A stretch of DNA of 64,000 bases from Volvox africanus (Eukaryota; Chlorophyta; Chlorophyceae; Chlamydomonadales; Volvocaceae). Positions 38,709-53,446 of this stretch are shown piece after piece. How positions within the stretch are numbered: the stretch's first letter is position 1; the number at the start of each line of letters is the position of its first letter. The stretch is from positions 2,997,001 through 3,061,000 of the forward strand of contig BSDZ01000101.1 in assembly GCA_030268105.1 (NCBI GenBank). The letters are read 5' to 3'. Both the position numbers and the translations under genes were made by a program. The notes under the pieces were generated by a model, which did no database searches, was not told the origin of the DNA, and worked only from the letters and a program-made list of their open reading frames with translations.

Positions 38709-38781
38709 TTCGCTATAGTCTAGGCGGTCAGGATACGAGATTCTCACTCTCGAGACCCGGGTTCGAGTCCCGGTAGCGAAT
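38709..38781 (+). tRNA. tRNA-Glu (CTC), copy 3, discriminator T
   Basis: The D loop is the intact AGGCGGTCA with G18G19, and all stems pair. The base after the acceptor stem (position 73) is T rather than the A seen in the other copies, which could affect charging or 3' processing. Confidence 0.8.
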
Positions 38782-41700
38782 AGGGGGCGCAGTTTTAACC
38801 ACAGACCAGCAAAGCACCCGTTCGCGTGGGTGCCAACGCCTGAGCCGACCTGCAGCCGACCTGTAGCCCAGCTCTGTCCAGCAACGTGCAATCACGATCC
38901 TCGCACTCCACATGCGTGAAACTAAGAAGCACCAGGATGCGTGGAGCAACGTGCACAGGACGTATGCTGCTGACGGCGGTTGGTGTGTGGCGGTCGGTGT
39001 TGTGTGGTATCATCCGTCTTCAGGATGACTGATCCAGATGCAGCAGGTAGGCCATGTTGCTGATGATGAGGACCCACACACCCGCCAGCTCACAAGTTGG
39101 GACCACCTGACCCTGCCATGCGGCAGCCTCATCAATCAATCACGCACACCTGGCTACCTGGCCCAACAGCCAGGTAGCCATAGCTAGCTGTTGCTCGGCT
39201 GCTGGACTCCTGCTGGTCACCATGTTTGCACCGACCATCGATCTACCGGTACCCATGCATATGATACATATGCCGACCATGGCCGTGACAAGCCACGCAC
39301 CTGCGCATGCAACATTTGAGTTCCCCTGCTTGTCGTAAAAAATCAATCCATGCACGTGTGAGATATGGTTCAGGTTGAGGCTCAGGTTGAGGCTCAGGGA
39401 TTGGGGGTTTGGCACACCGCATCGCATCAGCTGGATGGCCAGCCACATACATGTATACACACATGCGTGAATGAATCTCCTGGCGCGTGCCTCACCAGCT
39501 TCCTGGGCTGACGCACCAGAGTGCGTGTCTGTGCCACACCCTCCATCCGTACCCCCTTCTTTGCTCAGCGTGTGCAGATGGGTGCATGGCTGCCACATGC
39601 ACAGCAGCTATTGCTCGGCTGCTGGACTCCTGCTGGTCACCATGTTTGCACCGACCATCGATCTACCGGTACCCATGCATATGATACATATGCCGACCAT
39701 GGCCGTGACAAGCCACGCACCTGCGCATGCAACATTTGAGTTCCCCTGCTTGTCGTAAAAAATCAATCCATGCACGTGTGAGATATGGTTCAGGTTGAGG
39801 CTCAGGTTGAGGCTCAGGGATTGGGGGTTTGGCACACCGCATCGCATCAGCTGGATGGCCAGCCACATACATGTATACACACATGCGTGAATGAATCTCC
39901 TGGCGCGTGCCTCACCAGCTTCCTGGGCTGACGCACCAGAGTGCGTGTCTGTGCCACACCCTCCATCCGTACCCCCTTCTTTGCTCAGCGTGTGCAGATG
40001 GGTGCATGGCTGCCACATGCACAGCAGCTATTGCTCGGCTGCTGGACTCCTGCTGGTCACCATGTTTGCACCGACCATCGATCTACCGGTACCCATGCAT
40101 ATGATACATATGCCGACCATGGCCGTGACAAGCCACGCACCTGCGCATGCAACATTTGAGTTCCCCTGCTTGTCGTAAAAAATCAATCCATGCACGTGTG
40201 AGATATGGTTCAGGTTGAGGCTCAGGTTGAGGCTCAGGGATTGGGGGTTTGGCACACCGCATCGCATCAGCTGGATGGCCAGCCACATACATGTATACAC
40301 ACATGCGTGAATGAATCTCCTGGCGCGTGCCTCACCAGCTTCCTGGGCTGACGCACCAGAGTGCGTGTCTGTGCCACACCCTCCATCCGTACCCCCTTCT
40401 TTGCTCAGCGTGTGCAGATGGGTGCATGGCTGCCACATGCACAGCAGCTATTGCTCGGCTGCTGGACTCCTGCTGGTCACCATGTTTGCACCGACCATCG
40501 ATCTACCGGTACCCATGCATATGATACATATGCCGACCATGGCCGTGACAAGCCACGCACCTGCGCATGCAACATTTGAGTTCCCCTGCTTGTCGTAAAA
40601 AATCAATCCATGCACGTGTGAGATATGGTTCAGGTTGAGGCTCAGGTTGAGGCTCAGGGATTGGGGGTTTGGCACACCGCATCGCATCAGCTGGATGGCC
40701 AGCCACATACATGTATACACACATGCGTGAATGAATCTCCTGGCGCGTGCCTCACCAGCTTCCTGGGCTGACGCACCAGAGTGCGTGTCTGTGCCACACC
40801 CTCCATCCGTACCCCCTTCTTTGCTCAGCGTGTGCAGATGGGTGCATGGCTGCCACATGCACAGCAGCTATTGCTCGGCTGCTGGACTCCTGCTGGTCAC
40901 CATGTTTGCACCGACCATCGATCTACCGGTACCCATGCATATGATACATATGCCGACCATGGCCGTGACAAGCCACGCACCTGCGCATGCAACATTTGAG
41001 TTCCCCTGCTTGTCGTAAAAAATCAATCCATGCACGTGTGAGATATGGTTCAGGTTGAGGCTCAGGTTGAGGCTCAGGGATTGGGGGTTTGGCACACCGC
41101 ATCGCATCAGCTGGATGGCCAGCCACATACATGTATACACACATGCGTGAATGAATCTCCTGGCGCGTGCCTCACCAGCTTCCTGGGCTGACGCACCAGA
41201 GTGCGTGTCTGTGCCACACCCTCCATCCGTCCCCCCTTCTTTGCTCAGCGTGTGCAGATGGGTGCATGGCTGCCACATGCACAGCAGCTATTGCTCGGCT
41301 GCTGGACTCCTGCTGGTCACCATGTTTGCACCGACCATCGATCTACCGGTACCCATGCATATGATACATATGCCGACCATGGCCGTGACAAGCCACGCAC
41401 CTGCGCATGCAACATTTGAGTTCCCCTGCTTGTCGTAAAAAATCAATCCATGCACGTGTGAGATATGGTTCAGGTTGAGGCTCAGGTTGAGGCTCAGGGA
41501 TTGGGGGTTTGGCACACCGCATCGCATCAGCTGGATGGCCAGCCACATACATGTATACACACATGCGTGAATGAATCTCCTGGCGCGTGCCTCACCAGCT
41601 TCCTGGGCTGACGCACCAGAGTGCGTGTCTGTGCCACACCCTCCATCCGTCCCCCCTTCTTTGCTCAGCGTGTGCAGATGGGTGCATGGCTGCCACATGC

Positions 41701-44700
41701 ACAGCAGCTATTGCTCGGCTGCTGGACTCCTGCTGGTCACCATGTTTGCACCGACCATCGATCTACCGGTACCCATGCATATGATACATATGCCGACCAT
41801 GGCCGTGACAAGCCACGCACCTGCGCATGCAACATTTGAGTTCCCCTGCTTGTCGTAAAAAATCAATCCATGCACGTGTGAGATATGGTTCAGGTTGAGG
41901 CTCAGGTTGAGGCTCAGGGATTGGGGGTTTGGCACACCGCATCGCATCAGCTGGATGGCCAGCCACATACATGTATACACACATGCGTGAATGAATCTCC
42001 TGGCGCGTGCCTCACCAGCTTCCTGGGCTGACGCACCAGAGTGCGTGTCTGTGCCACACCCTCCATCCGTCCCCCCTTCTTTGCTCAGCGTGTGCAGATG
42101 GGTGCATGGCTGCCACATGCACAGCAGCTATTGCTCGGCTGCTGGACTCCTGCTGGTCACCATGTTTGCACCGACCATCGATCTACCGGTACCCATGCAT
42201 ATGATACATATGCCGACCATGGCCGTGACAAGCCACGCACCTGCGCATGCAACATTTGAGTTCCCCTGCTTGTCGTAAAAAATCAATCCATGCACGTGTG
42301 AGATATGGTTCAGGTTGAGGCTCAGGTTGAGGCTCAGGGATTGGGGGTTTGGCACACCGCATCGCATCAGCTGGATGGCCAGCCACATACATGTATACAC
42401 ACATGCGTGAATGAATCTCCTGGCGCGTGCCTCACCAGCTTCCTGGGCTGACGCACCAGAGTGCGTGTCTGTGCCACACCCTCCATCCGTCCCCCCTTCT
42501 TTGCTCAGCGTGTGCAGATGGGTGCATGGCTGCCACATGCACAGCAGCTATTGCTCGGCTGCTGGACTCCTGCTGGTCACCATGTTTGCACCGACCATCG
42601 ATCTACCGGTACCCATGCATATGATACATATGCCGACCATGGCCGTGACAAGCCACGCACCTGCGCATGCAACATTTGAGTTCCCCTGCTTGTCGTAAAA
42701 AATCAATCCATGCACGTGTGAGATATGGTTCAGGTTGAGGCTCAGGTTGAGGCTCAGGGATTGGGGGTTTGGCACACCGCATCGCATCAGCTGGATGGCC
42801 AGCCACATACATGTATACACACATGCGTGAATGAATCTCCTGGCGCGTGCCTCACCAGCTTCCTGGGCTGACGCACCAGAGTGCGTGTCTGTGCCACACC
42901 CTCCATCCGTCCCCCCTTCTTTGCTCAGCGTGTGCAGATGGGTGCATGGCTGCCACATGCACAGCAGCTATTGCTCGGCTGCTGGACTCCTGCTGGTCAC
43001 CATGTTTGCACCGACCATCGATCTACCGGTACCCATGCATATGATACATATGCCGACCATGGCCGTGACAAGCCACGCACCTGCGCATGCAACATTTGAG
43101 TTCCCCTGCTTGTCGTAAAAAATCAATCCATGCACGTGTGAGATATGGTTCAGGTTGAGGCTCAGGTTGAGGCTCAGGGATTGGGGGTTTGGCACACCGC
43201 ATCGCATCAGCTGGATGGCCAGCCACATACATGTATACACACATGCGTGAATGAATCTCCTGGCGCGTGCCTCACCAGCTTCCTGGGCTGACGCACCAGA
43301 GTGCGTGTCTGTGCCACACCCTCCATCCGTCCCCCCTTCTTTGCTCAGCGTGTGCAGATGGGTGCATGGCTGCCACATGCACAGCAGCTATTGCTCGGCT
43401 GCTGGACTCCTGCTGGTCACCATGTTTGCACCGACCATCGATCTACCGGTACCCATGCATATGATACATATGCCGACCATGGCCGTGACAAGCCACGCAC
43501 CTGCGCATGCAACATTTGAGTTCCCCTGCTTGTCGTAAAAAATCAATCCATGCACGTGTGAGATATGGTTCAGGTTGAGGCTCAGGTTGAGGCTCAGGGA
43601 TTGGGGGTTTGGCACACCGCATCGCATCAGCTGGATGGCCAGCCACATACATGTATACACACATGCGTGAATGAATCTCCTGGCGCGTGCCTCACCAGCT
43701 TCCTGGGCTGACGCACCAGAGTGCGTGTCTGTGCCACACCCTCCATCCGTCCCCCCTTCTTTGCTCAGCGTGTGCAGATGGGTGCATGGCTGCCACATGC
43801 ACAGCAGCTATTGCTCGGCTGCTGGACTCCTGCTGGTCACCATGTTTGCACCGACCATCGATCTACCGGTACCCATGCATATGATACATATGCCGACCAT
43901 GGCCGTGACAAGCCACGCACCTGCGCATGCAACATTTGAGTTCCCCTGCTTGTCGTAAAAAATCAATCCATGCACGTGTGAGATATGGTTCAGGTTGAGG
44001 CTCAGGTTGAGGCTCAGGGATTGGGGGTTTGGCACACCGCATCGCATCAGCTGGATGGCCAGCCACATACATGTATACACACATGCGTGAATGAATCTCC
44101 TGGCGCGTGCCTCACCAGCTTCCTGGGCTGACGCACCAGAGTGCGTGTCTGTGCCACACCCTCCATCCGTCCCCCCTTCTTTGCTCAGCGTGTGCAGATG
44201 GGTGCATGGCTGCCACATGCACAGCAGCTATTGCTCGGCTGCTGGACTCCTGCTGGTCACCATGTTTGCACCGACCATCGATCTACCGGTACCCATGCAT
44301 ATGATACATATGCCGACCATGGCCGTGACAAGCCACGCACCTGCGCATGCAACATTTGAGTTCCCCTGCTTGTCGTAAAAAATCAATCCATGCACGTGTG
44401 AGATATGGTTCAGGTTGAGGCTCAGGTTGAGGCTCAGGGATTGGGGGTTTGGCACACCGCATCGCATCAGCTGGATGGCCAGCCACATACATGTATACAC
44501 ACATGCGTGAATGAATCTCCTGGCGCGTGCCTCACCAGCTTCCTGGGCTGACGCACCAGAGTGCGTGTCTGTGCCACACCCTCCATCCGTCCCCCCTTCT
44601 TTGCTCAGCGTGTGCAGATGGGTGCATGGCTGCCACATGCACAGCAGCTATTGCTCGGCTGCTGGACTCCTGCTGGTCACCATGTTTGCACCGACCATCG

Positions 44701-46513
44701 ATCTACCGGTACCCATGCATATGATACATATGCCGACCATGGCCGTGACAAGCCACGCACCTGCGCATGCAACATTTGAGTTCCCCTGCTTGTCGTAAAA
44801 AATCAATCCATGCACGTGTGAGATATGGTTCAGGTTGAGGCTCAGGTTGAGGCTCAGGGATTGGGGGTTTGGCACACCGCATCGCATCAGCTGGATGGCC
44901 AGCCACATACATGTATACACACATGCGTGAATGAATCTCCTGGCGCGTGCCTCACCAGCTTCCTGGGCTGACGCACCAGAGTGCGTGTCTGTGCCACACC
45001 CTCCATCCGTCCCCCCTTCTTTGCTCAGCGTGTGCAGATGGGTGCATGGCTGCCACATGCACAGCAGCTATTGCTCGGCTGCTGGACTCCTGCTGGTCAC
45101 CATGTTTGCACCGACCATCGATCTACCGGTACCCATGCATATGATACATATGCCGACCATGGCCGTGACAAGCCACGCACCTGCGCATGCAACATTTGAG
45201 TTCCCCTGCTTGTCGTAAAAAATCAATCCATGCACGTGTGAGATATGGTTCAGGTTGAGGCTCAGGTTGAGGCTCAGGGATTGGGGGTTTGGCACACCGC
45301 ATCGCATCAGCTGGATGGCCAGCCACATACATGTATACACACATGCGTGAATGAATCTCCTGGCGCGTGCCTCACCAGCTTCCTGGGCTGACGCACCAGA
45401 GTGCGTGTCTGTGCCACACCCTCCATCCGTCCCCCCTTCTTTGCTCAGCGTGTGCAGATGGGTGCATGGCTGCCACATGCACAGCAGCTATTGCTCGGCT
45501 GCTGGACTCCTGCTGGTCACCATGTTTGCACCGACCATCGATCTACCGGTACCCATGCATATGATACATATGCCGACCATGGCCGTGACAAGCCACGCAC
45601 CTGCGCATGCAACATTTGAGTTCCCCTGCTTGTCGTAAAAAATCAATCCATGCACGTGTGAGATATGGTTCAGGTTGAGGCTCAGGTTGAGGCTCAGGGA
45701 TTGGGGGTTTGGCACACCGCATCGCATCAGCTGGATGGCCAGCCACATACATGTATACACACATGCGTGAATGAATCTCCTGGCGCGTGCCTCACCAGCT
45801 TCCTGGGCTGACGCACCAGAGTGCGTGTCTGTGCCACACCCTCCATCCGTCCCCCCTTCTTTGCTCAGCGTGTGCAGATGGGTGCATGGCTGCCACATGC
45901 ACAGCAGCTATTGCTCGGCTGCTGGACTCCTGCTGGTCACCATGTTTGCACCGACCATCGATCTACCGGTACCCATGCATATGATACATATGCCGACCAT
46001 GGCCGTGACAAGCCACGCACCTGCGCATGCAACATTTGAGTTCCCCTGCTTGTCGTAAAAAATCAATCCATGCACGTGTGAGATATGGTTCAGGTTGAGG
46101 CTCAGGTTGAGGCTCAGGGATTGGGGGTTTGGCACACCGCATCGCATCAGCTGGATGGCCAGCCACATACATGTATACACACATGCGTGAATGAATCTCC
46201 TGGCGCGTGCCTCACCAGCTTCCTGGGCTGACGCACCAGAGTGCGTGTCTGTGCCACACCCTCCATCCGTCCCCCCTTCTTTGCTCAGCGTGTGCAGATG
46301 GGTGCATGGCTGCCACATGCATCTTGGGAGCACAGCAATGAACCTTGACCCTTCCTCCGCCGTCCTTGACTTGAGGCAGGACTGACACAGGACTGACACG
46401 GCAGCAGGTAGGGGCGGCCACCGTGAGGCTTGCTTGGCACGCCTGTTGATGCGTGGTGTGGTCCTGGTGGCGCCGTTGTTGGGGGGTTGGGTGCGACGGC
46501 GCGTGCGTTCGAG

Positions 46514-46586
46514 TTCGCTATAGTCTAGGCGGTCAGGATACGAGATTCTCACTCTCGAGACCCGGTTTCGAGTCCCGGTAGCGAAA
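46514..46586 (+). tRNA. tRNA-Glu (CTC), copy 4, G53 changed to T
   Basis: Intact except that the last base of the 5' T stem is T (CCGGT-TTCGAGT-CCCGG). This breaks the conserved 53-61 pair and alters the Pol III B box from GGTTCGAGTCC to GTTTCGAGTCC. Probably weakly transcribed or a pseudogene. Confidence 0.65.
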
Positions 46587-48438
46587 AGGGGGCGCAGTTT
46601 TAACCACAGACCAGCAAAGCACCCGTTCGCGTGGGTGCCAACGCCTGAGCCGACCTGCAGCCGACCTGTAGCCCAGCTCTGTCCAGCAACGTGCAATCAC
46701 GATCCTCGCACTCCACATGCGTGAAACTAAGAAGCACCAGGATGCGTGGAGCAACGTGCACAGGACGTATGCTGCTGACGGCGGTTGGTGTGTGGCGGTC
46801 GGTGTTGTGTGGTATCATCCGTCTTCAGGATGACTGATCCAGATGCAGCAGGTAGGCCATGTTGCTGATGATGAGGACCCACACACCCGCCAGCTCACAA
46901 GTTGGGACCACCTGACCCTGCCATGCGGCAGCCTCATCAATCAATCACGCACACCTGGCTACCTGGCCCAACAGCCAGGTAGCCATAGCTAGCTGTTGCT
47001 CGGCTGCTGGACTCCTGCTGGTCACCATGTTTGCACCGACCATCGATCTACCGGTACCCATGCATATGATACATATGCCGACCATGGCCGTGACAAGCCA
47101 CGCACCTGCGCATGCAACATTTGAGTTCCCCTGCTTGTCGTAAAAAATCAATCCATGCACGTGTGAGATATGGTTCAGGTTGAGGCTCAGGTTGAGGCTC
47201 AGGGATTGGGGGTTTGGCACACCGCATCGCATCAGCTGGATGGCCAGCCACATACATGTATACACACATGCGTGAATGAATCTCCTGGCGCGTGCCTCAC
47301 CAGCTTCCTGGGCTGACGCACCAGAGTGCGTGTCTGTGCCACACCCTCCATCCGTACCCCCTTCTTTGCTCAGCGTGTGCAGATGGGTGCATGGCTGCCA
47401 CATGCACAGCAGCTATTGCTCGGCTGCTGGACTCCTGCTGGTCACCATGTTTGCACCGACCATCGATCTACCGGTACCCATGCATATGATACATATGCCG
47501 ACCATGGCCGTGACAAGCCACGCACCTGCGCATGCAACATTTGAGTTCCCCTGCTTGTCGTAAAAAATCAATCCATGCACGTGTGAGATATGGTTCAGGT
47601 TGAGGCTCAGGTTGAGGCTCAGGGATTGGGGGTTTGGCACACCGCATCGCATCAGCTGGATGGCCAGCCACATACATGTATACACACATGCGTGAATGAA
47701 TCTCCTGGCGCGTGCCTCACCAGCTTCCTGGGCTGACGCACCAGAGTGCGTGTCTGTGCCACACCCTCCATCCGTCCCCCCTTCTTTGCTCAGCGTGTGC
47801 AGATGGGTGCATGGCTGCCACATGCACAGCAGCTATTGCTCGGCTGCTGGACTCCTGCTGGTCACCATGTTTGCACCGACCATCGATCTACCGGTACCCA
47901 TGCATATGATACATATGCCGACCATGGCCGTGACAAGCCACGCACCTGCGCATGCAACATTTGAGTTCCCCTGCTTGTCGTAAAAAATCAATCCATGCAC
48001 GTGTGAGATATGGTTCAGGTTGAGGCTCAGGTTGAGGCTCAGGGATTGGGGGTTTGGCACACCGCATCGCATCAGCTGGATGGCCAGCCACATACATGTA
48101 TACACACATGCGTGAATGAATCTCCTGGCGCGTGCCTCACCAGCTTCCTGGGCTGACGCACCAGAGTGCGTGTCTGTGCCACACCCTCCATCCGTCCCCC
48201 CTTCTTTGCTCAGCGTGTGCAGATGGGTGCATGGCTGCCACATGCATCTTGGGAGCACAGCAATGAACCTTGACCCTTCCTCCGCCGTCCTTGACTTGAG
48301 GCAGGACTGACACAGGACTGACACGGCAGCAGGTAGGGGCGGCCACCGTGAGGCTTGCTTGGCACGCCTGTTGATGCGTGGTGTGGTCCTGGTGGCGCCG
48401 TTGTTGGGGGGTTGGGTGCGACGGCGCGTGCGTTCGAG

Positions 48439-48511
48439 TTCGCTATTGTCTAGGCGGTCAGGATACGAGATTCTCACTCTCGAGACCCGGGTTCGAGTCC
48501 CGGTAGCGAAA
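48439..48511 (+). tRNA. tRNA-Glu (CTC), copy 5, A9 changed to T
   Basis: All stems pair and the D loop is intact. Position 9 is T instead of A, which changes the second base of the A box (TAGTCT to TTGTCT). This T9 form recurs in four other copies. Confidence 0.78.
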
Positions 48512-49523
48512 AGGGGGCGCAGTTTTAACCACAGACCAGCAAAGCACCCGCTCGCGTGGGTGCCAACGCCTGAGCCGACCTGCAGCCGACCTGTAGCCCA
48601 GCTCTGTCCAGCAACGTGCAATCACGATCCTCGCACTCCACATGCGTGAAACTAAGAAGCACCAGGATGCGTGGAGCAACGTGCACAGGACGTATGCTGC
48701 TGACGGCGGTTGGTGTGTGGCGGTCGGTGTTGTGTGGTATCATCCGTCTTCAGGATGACTGATCCAGATGCAGCAGGTAGGCCATGTTGCTGATGATGAG
48801 GACCCACACACCCGCCAGCTCACAAGTTGGGACCACCTGACCCTGCCATGCGGCAGCCTCATCAATCAATCACGCACACCTGGCTACCTGGCCCAACAGC
48901 CAGGTAGCCATAGCTAGCTGTTGCTCGGCTGCTGGACTCCTGCTGGTCACCATGTTTGCACCGACCATCGATCTACCGGTACCCATGCATATGATACATA
49001 TGCCGACCATGGCCGTGACAAGCCACGCACCTGCGCATGCAACATTTGAGTTCCCCTGCTTGTCGTAAAAAATCAATCCATGCACGTGTGAGATATGGTT
49101 CAGGTTGAGGCTCAGGTTGAGGCTCAGGGATTGGGGGTTTGGCACACCGCATCGCATCAGCTGGATGGCCAGCCACATACATGTATACACACATGCGTGA
49201 ATGAATCTCCTGGCGCGTGCCTCACCAGCTTCCTGGGCTGACGCACCAGAGTGCGTGTCTGTGCCACACCCTCCATCCGTACCCCCTTCTTTGCTCAGCG
49301 TGTGCAGATGGGTGCATGGCTGCCACATGCATCTTGGGAGCACAGCAATGAACCTTGACCCTTCCTCCGCCGTCCTTGACTTGAGGCAGGACTGACACAG
49401 GACTGACACGGCAGCAGGTAGGGGCGGCCACCGTGAGGCTTGCTTGGCACGCCTGTTGATGCGTGGTGTGGTCCTGGTGGCGCCGTTGTTGGGGGGTTGG
49501 GTGCGACGGCGCGTGCGTTCGAG

Positions 49524-49596
49524 TTCGCTATAGTCTAGGCGGTCAGGATACGAGATTCTCACTCTCGAGACCCGGGTTCGAGTCCCGGTAGCGAAA
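49524..49596 (+). tRNA. tRNA-Glu (CTC), copy 6, intact
   Basis: Canonical copy: perfect acceptor, anticodon and T stems, G18G19 present, A box TAGTCTAGG, B box GGTTCGAGTCC, discriminator A, and TTTT terminator shortly downstream. Expected to decode GAG codons. Confidence 0.92.
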
Positions 49597-50608
49597 AGGG
49601 GGCGCAGTTTTAACCACAGACCAGCAAAGCACCCGCTCGCGTGGGTGCCAACGCCTGAGCCGACCTGCAGCCGACCTGTAGCCCAGCTCTGTCCAGCAAC
49701 GTGCAATCACGATCCTCGCACTCCACATGCGTGAAACTAAGAAGCACCAGGATGCGTGGAGCAACGTGCACAGGACGTATGCTGCTGACGGCGGTTGGTG
49801 TGTGGCGGTCGGTGTTGTGTGGTATCATCCGTCTTCAGGATGACTGATCCAGATGCAGCAGGTAGGCCATGTTGCTGATGATGAGGACCCACACACCCGC
49901 CAGCTCACAAGTTGGGACCACCTGACCCTGCCATGCGGCAGCCTCATCAATCAATCACGCACACCTGGCTACCTGGCCCAACAGCCAGGTAGCCATAGCT
50001 AGCTGTTGCTCGGCTGCTGGACTCCTGCTGGTCACCATGTTTGCACCGACCATCGATCTACCGGTACCCATGCATATGATACATATGCCGACCATGGCCG
50101 TGACAAGCCACGCACCTGCGCATGCAACATTTGAGTTCCCCTGCTTGTCGTAAAAAATCAATCCATGCACGTGTGAGATATGGTTCAGGTTGAGGCTCAG
50201 GTTGAGGCTCAGGGATTGGGGGTTTGGCACACCGCATCGCATCAGCTGGATGGCCAGCCACATACATGTATACACACATGCGTGAATGAATCTCCTGGCG
50301 CGTGCCTCACCAGCTTCCTGGGCTGACGCACCAGAGTGCGTGTCTGTGCCACACCCTCCATCCGTCCCCCCTTCTTTGCTCAGCGTGTGCAGATGGGTGC
50401 ATGGCTGCCACATGCATCTTGGGAGCACAGCAATGAACCTTGACCCTTCCTCCGCCGTCCTTGACTTGAGGCAGGACTGACACAGGACTGACACGGCAGC
50501 AGGTAGGGGCGGCCACCGTGAGGCTTGCTTGGCACGCCTGTTGATGCGTGGTGTGGTCCTGGTGGCGCCGTTGTTGGGGGGTTGGGTGCGACGGCGCGTG
50601 CGTTCGAG

Positions 50609-50681
50609 TTCGCTATAGTCTAGGCGGTCAGGATACGAGATTCTCACTCTCGAGACCCGGGTTCGAGTCCCGGTAGCGAAA
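50609..50681 (+). tRNA. tRNA-Glu (CTC), copy 7, intact
   Basis: Identical in the mature region to the canonical copy 1085 bp upstream. The composite unit is repeated here without extra 420-bp units between them. Confidence 0.92.
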
Positions 50682-53373
50682 AGGGGGCGCAGTTTTAACC
50701 ACAGACCAGCAAAGCACCCGTTCGCGTGGGTGCCAACGCCTGAGCCGACCTGCAGCCGACCTGTAGCCCAGCTCTGTCCAGCAACGTGCAATCACGATCC
50801 TCGCACTCCACATGCGTGAAACTAAGAAGCACCAGGATGCGTGGAGCAACGTGCACAGGACGTATGCTGCTGACGGCGGTTGGTGTGTGGCGGTCGGTGT
50901 TGTGTGGTATCATCCGTCTTCAGGATGACTGATCCAGATGCAGCAGGTAGGCCATGTTGCTGATGATGAGGACCCACACACCCGCCAGCTCACAAGTTGG
51001 GACCACCTGACCCTGCCATGCGGCAGCCTCATCAATCAATCACGCACACCTGGCTACCTGGCCCAACAGCCAGGTAGCCATAGCTAGCTGTTGCTCGGCT
51101 GCTGGACTCCTGCTGGTCACCATGTTTGCACCGACCATCGATCTACCGGTACCCATGCATATGATACATATGCCGACCATGGCCGTGACAAGCCACGCAC
51201 CTGCGCATGCAACATTTGAGTTCCCCTGCTTGTCGTAAAAAATCAATCCATGCACGTGTGAGATATGGTTCAGGTTGAGGCTCAGGTTGAGGCTCAGGGA
51301 TTGGGGGTTTGGCACACCGCATCGCATCAGCTGGATGGCCAGCCACATACATGTATACACACATGCGTGAATGAATCTCCTGGCGCGTGCCTCACCAGCT
51401 TCCTGGGCTGACGCACCAGAGTGCGTGTCTGTGCCACACCCTCCATCCGTACCCCCTTCTTTGCTCAGCGTGTGCAGATGGGTGCATGGCTGCCACATGC
51501 ACAGCAGCTATTGCTCGGCTGCTGGACTCCTGCTGGTCACCATGTTTGCACCGACCATCGATCTACCGGTACCCATGCATATGATACATATGCCGACCAT
51601 GGCCGTGACAAGCCACGCACCTGCGCATGCAACATTTGAGTTCCCCTGCTTGTCGTAAAAAATCAATCCATGCACGTGTGAGATATGGTTCAGGTTGAGG
51701 CTCAGGTTGAGGCTCAGGGATTGGGGGTTTGGCACACCGCATCGCATCAGCTGGATGGCCAGCCACATACATGTATACACACATGCGTGAATGAATCTCC
51801 TGGCGCGTGCCTCACCAGCTTCCTGGGCTGACGCACCAGAGTGCGTGTCTGTGCCACACCCTCCATCCGTCCCCCCTTCTTTGCTCAGCGTGTGCAGATG
51901 GGTGCATGGCTGCCACATGCACAGCAGCTATTGCTCGGCTGCTGGACTCCTGCTGGTCACCATGTTTGCACCGACCATCGATCTACCGGTACCCATGCAT
52001 ATGATACATATGCCGACCATGGCCGTGACAAGCCACGCACCTGCGCATGCAACATTTGAGTTCCCCTGCTTGTCGTAAAAAATCAATCCATGCACGTGTG
52101 AGATATGGTTCAGGTTGAGGCTCAGGTTGAGGCTCAGGGATTGGGGGTTTGGCACACCGCATCGCATCAGCTGGATGGCCAGCCACATACATGTATACAC
52201 ACATGCGTGAATGAATCTCCTGGCGCGTGCCTCACCAGCTTCCTGGGCTGACGCACCAGAGTGCGTGTCTGTGCCACACCCTCCATCCGTACCCCCTTCT
52301 TTGCTCAGCGTGTGCAGATGGGTGCATGGCTGCCACATGCACAGCAGCTATTGCTCGGCTGCTGGACTCCTGCTGGTCACCATGTTTGCACCGACCATCG
52401 ATCTACCGGTACCCATGCATATGATACATATGCCGACCATGGCCGTGACAAGCCACGCACCTGCGCATGCAACATTTGAGTTCCCCTGCTTGTCGTAAAA
52501 AATCAATCCATGCACGTGTGAGATATGGTTCAGGTTGAGGCTCAGGTTGAGGCTCAGGGATTGGGGGTTTGGCACACCGCATCGCATCAGCTGGATGGCC
52601 AGCCACATACATGTATACACACATGCGTGAATGAATCTCCTGGCGCGTGCCTCACCAGCTTCCTGGGCTGACGCACCAGAGTGCGTGTCTGTGCCACACC
52701 CTCCATCCGTACCCCCTTCTTTGCTCAGCGTGTGCAGATGGGTGCATGGCTGCCACATGCACAGCAGCTATTGCTCGGCTGCTGGACTCCTGCTGGTCAC
52801 CATGTTTGCACCGACCATCGATCTACCGGTACCCATGCATATGATACATATGCCGACCATGGCCGTGACAAGCCACGCACCTGCGCATGCAACATTTGAG
52901 TTCCCCTGCTTGTCGTAAAAAATCAATCCATGCACGTGTGAGATATGGTTCAGGTTGAGGCTCAGGTTGAGGCTCAGGGATTGGGGGTTTGGCACACCGC
53001 ATCGCATCAGCTGGATGGCCAGCCACATACATGTATACACACATGCGTGAATGAATCTCCTGGCGCGTGCCTCACCAGCTTCCTGGGCTGACGCACCAGA
53101 GTGCGTGTCTGTGCCACACCCTCCATCCGTACCCCCTTCTTTGCTCAGCGTGTGCAGATGGGTGCATGGCTGCCACATGCATCTTGGGAGCACAGCAATG
53201 AACCTTGACCCTTCCTCCGCCGTCCTTGACTTGAGGCAGGACTGACACAGGACTGACACGGCAGCAGGTAGGGGCGGCCACCGTGAGGCTTGCTTGGCAC
53301 GCCTGTTGATGCGTGGTGTGGTCCTGGTGGCGCCGTTGTTGGGGGGTTGGGTGCGACGGCGCGTGCGTTCGAG

Positions 53374-53446
53374 TTCGCTATTGTCTAGGCGGTCAGGATA
53401 CGAGATTCTCACTCTCGAGACCCGGGTTCGAGTCCCGGTAGCGAAA
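53374..53446 (+). tRNA. tRNA-Glu (CTC), copy 8, A9 changed to T
   Basis: Same T9 form as the copy at 48439, with the rest canonical. Flanked on the left by four plain 420-bp units. Confidence 0.78.
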